A DNA stretch of 64,000 bases, from positions 496,001 to 560,000 of the forward strand of contig NW_027480543.1 in NCBI RefSeq assembly GCF_051401765.1, given 5' to 3'. Each line of letters begins with the position of its first letter. Within the stretch, counting starts at the first letter, position 1. The notes under the pieces were generated by a model. It did no database searches. It saw nothing but the letters and a program-made list of their open reading frames with translations, and was not told where the DNA came from. Made by a program: the position numbers and the translations under genes. Positions 61,775-64,000 of the stretch are shown here, one piece after another. Origin of the DNA: Calliopsis andreniformis (lineage: Eukaryota > Arthropoda > Insecta > Hymenoptera > Andrenidae).

Positions 61775-64000
61775 TCATGGCTGAGGGTTGTGTGTTGAAT
61801 ATTGAGGGTTGAGGATTGAGGATTGAGGATTGAGGATTGAGGATTGAAGATTGGGTATTGATGATTGAATATTGAGGATTGAGTATTGAGGTTTGAGGAT
61901 TGAGGACGAGGACTGACGGTAGATGATTGAGGTTTGAGGATTGAGGACTGAGGATTGAGGACTGAGGATTGAGGATTGAGGATTGAGCATTGAGAATTGA
62001 AGATTGAAGACTGGGGATTGAGGATTGAAGATTGAGCATAAAGGATTGAAGATTGTGGATTGAGGATCTAGGATTGGAGATTGATTATTGAGGATTGAAG
62101 ATTGAGGATTGAGGATTGAGGATTGAGGATTGAGAATTGAGAATGAGGTCTGAGGGTTGAGGATTGAGGTTTGAGGAATGAGGATTGAGGGTTGAGGATT
62201 GAGGATTGAGGATTGAGGGTTGAGGATTGAGGATTGAGGATTGGGGATTGAATATTGAGTACTGAGGATTGAAGATTGAGGATTGAGGATTGAGGATTGA
62301 GGATGGAGGATGAGGGCTGAGGATTGAGGATTGAGGGTCTAGAATTGGAGATTGATTATTGAGGTTTGAAAATTGAGGATTGATGATTGAGGATTGAGAA
62401 TTGAGAATTATTGGATGAGGACTGAGGGTTGAGGATTGAGGTTTGAGAAATGAGGATTGAGGATTGAGGATTGAGGTCTGAGGATTGAGGATTGAGGATT
62501 GTGTATTGAAGATTGAGTATTGATCACTGAGGATTGAGGATTGATTATTGAGGATTGAAGATTGAGGATTGAGGATTGAGGATTCAGGATTGAGAATTGA
62601 GAATGAGGACTGAGGGTTGAGGATTGAGGTTTGAGGAATGAGGATTGAGGGTTGAGGATTGAGGATTGCGGATTGAGGATTGAGGATTGAGGATTGAGGA
62701 TTGGGGATTGAATATTGAGTACTGAGGATTGAAGATTGAGGATTGAGGATTGAGGATAGAGGATGGAGGATGAGGGCTGAGGATTGAGGATTGAGGATCT
62801 AGAATTGGAGATTGATTATTGAGGTTTGAAGATTGAGGATTGATGATTGAGGATTGAGAATTGACAATTGAGGATTGAGGATTGAGGATTGAAAATTGAG
62901 TATTGAGGATTGATGATTGAGGATTGAGGAATGACGATTGAGGATTGAGGATTGAAGATTGAGTATTGAGGATTGAAGATTGAGGATTGAGGATTGAGGA
63001 TTGAGGATTGAGGATTGAAGATTGAAGATTGAGGATTGAGGATTGACGATTGACGATTGAGGATTGAGGATTGAAGATTGAGTATTCAGGATTGAAGATT
63101 GAGGATTGAGGATTGAGGATTGAGGATTGAGGATTGAGGATTGAGGATTGAAGATTGAGGATTGAGGATTGAGGATTGTGTATTGAGCATTGAGGATTGA
63201 ACATTGAATATTGATGATTGAAGATTGAGGATTGAGGATTGAGGGCTGAGGATCTAGGATTGGAGATTGATTATTGAGGATTCAAGATTGAGGATTGATG
63301 ATTGAGGATTGAGAATTGAGAGTTGAGGATGAGGACTCAGGGTAGAGGATTGAGGTTTGAGAAATGAGGATTGAGGATTGAGGATTGAGGACTGAAGATT
63401 GAGTATTGAGAATTGAGGATTGAGGATTGAGGATTGAGGATTGAGAATTGAGGATGAGGACTGAGGGTTGAGAATTGAGGTTTGAGAAATGAGGATTGAG
63501 GATTGAGGATTGAGGATTGAGGGTTGAGTATTGATGATTGGGTATTGAAGATTGAGTATTGATCACTGAGTATTGAGGATTGAGGATTGGGGATTGAAGA
63601 TTGAATATTGAGGATTGAAGATTGACGATTGAGGATTGAGGGTTGAGGATGGAGGATGAGGGCTGAGGGTTGAGGATTGAAGTTTGAGGACTGAGGACTG
63701 AGGATTGAGGATTGAGAGTTGAGGATTGAGGATGGAGGATTGAGGATTGAAAATTGAGTATTGAGGATTGAAGATTGAGGATTGAAGGTTGAGTATTGAG
63801 GATTGAAGATTGATGATTGAGGATTGAGGATTGAGGATTGAGGATTGAGGACTGAGGGTTGAATATTGATGATTGAGGTCTGAGGATTGAGGATTGAGTA
63901 TTGAAAATTGAGGATTGAGGATTGAGGATTGAGGATTGTGGATTGAGGATTGAGGATTGAAGATTGGATATTGAGGATTGAAGATTCAGGATTGAGGATT
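61775..64000 (+). repeat. Alpha unit, cut by the window edge
   Basis: It shares GAGGATT at 62,888 with the 44,276 alpha but has the 418 bp that unit lacks, running on at the full 4,450-bp period (BclI-type TGATCAC at 63,560 against 41,611). A private C is seen near 63,338 (GGACTCAGGG). Confidence 0.87.

Larger units (their letters stand above)
1..64000 (+). repeat. Heptanucleotide satellite array (GAGGATT)n filling the whole window
   Basis: The + strand reads GAGGATT head to tail from the first base to the last. Most monomers match the consensus or differ by one substitution; recurring variants are GAAGATT, GAGTATT, GAGAATT, GATGATT, GACGATT, GAGGGTT, GAGGTTT, GAGGACT and GAATATT. Phase shifts are uncommon and recur at the same places, for example the 6-base step in GAGGATGAGG. 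Cytosine is scarce on the + strand, so GC skew is strong. I found no RNA gene, transposon end, promoter or intron-exon structure anywhere. The array runs off both window edges, so its full length is unknown. Long variant-coded arrays like this are typical of eukaryotic satellite DNA; a centromeric, pericentromeric or subtelomeric position cannot be told from the sequence. Confidence 0.97.

Noticed and set aside
1..64000. CRISPR array
   Set aside because: There are no repeats of about 25-40 bp separated by unique spacers; everything between landmarks is the same heptamer.
1..64000. Telomere tract
   Set aside because: TTGAGGA has some likeness to the plant-type TTTAGGG, but the array is variant-coded, organised in kilobase units, and never shows a true telomere repeat.
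1..64000. Transposon or retroelement origin of the long repeats
   Set aside because: No terminal inverted or long terminal repeats, target-site duplications or enzyme motifs are seen at block edges; the edges lie in the heptamer array itself.
1..64000. CENP-B box
   Set aside because: I saw no match to its known TTCG...CGGG core; landmark A is unrelated in sequence.
1..64000. tRNA, rRNA or other structured RNA genes
   Set aside because: No stretch departs from the heptamer pattern long enough to hold one.

Overview
This 64 kb window holds no gene that I can support. All of it is one continuous, one-directional tandem array of a 7-bp monomer, GAGGATT on the + strand (AATCCTC on the - strand), about 9,100 monomers in all. 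Most departures from the consensus are single-base variants such as GAAGATT, GAGTATT, GAGAATT, GATGATT, GAGGTTT and GAGGACT. The order of these variants acts as a barcode, and that barcode shows the array is built from nested, higher-order repeats. An array of this kind points to a eukaryotic satellite or heterochromatin block. The sequence does not identify the species, and I see nothing bacterial, viral or organellar.

Layout: 1-433 is a second copy of 4,821-5,253. 434-3,290 is variant-rich array with two copies of a landmark called B here. 3,291-11,700 holds six copies of an EcoRI-site landmark called A here, which contains an imperfect palindrome. 11,701-19,915 is a regular array of alternating alpha (2,400 bp) and beta (2,056 bp) higher-order units, each starting at a landmark called C here; one alpha+beta dimer is 4,456 bp. 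19,883-22,812 is patched together from blocks found at 2.6-5.25 kb plus a 298-bp mosaic piece. 22,380-42,294 repeats 1-19,915 at a constant offset of 22,379 bp (exactly 7 x 3,197), with only a handful of substitutions seen. After that the alpha/beta array continues to about 47.65 kb, so the second copy carries more alpha/beta units than the first. 47.65-53.3 kb is a mosaic with fresh local duplications (a 63-bp triplet and a 508-bp doublet). 53.3-55.48 kb repeats 46.13-48.30 kb. 55.48-57.89 kb is another mosaic (a 98-bp doublet and a second 63-bp triplet). 57.89-59.425 kb repeats about 0.41-1.94 kb, and 59.426-64.0 kb returns to the alpha/beta array.

The many open frames, all on the - strand, follow from the repeat. 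Because 7 is not divisible by 3, every - strand frame of AATCCTC reads the same stop-free heptapeptide (NPQSSIL), while every + strand frame meets TGA once per 21 bases. They are not evidence of protein coding. What is biologically interesting is the repeat evolution: nested periods, block duplications whose breakpoints fall in near-perfect GAGGATT runs, copy-number differences between near-identical 22-kb copies, and a conserved palindromic landmark that contains a monomer in reversed orientation. Block edges were placed by eye and are good to about 10-30 bp unless tied to a landmark.
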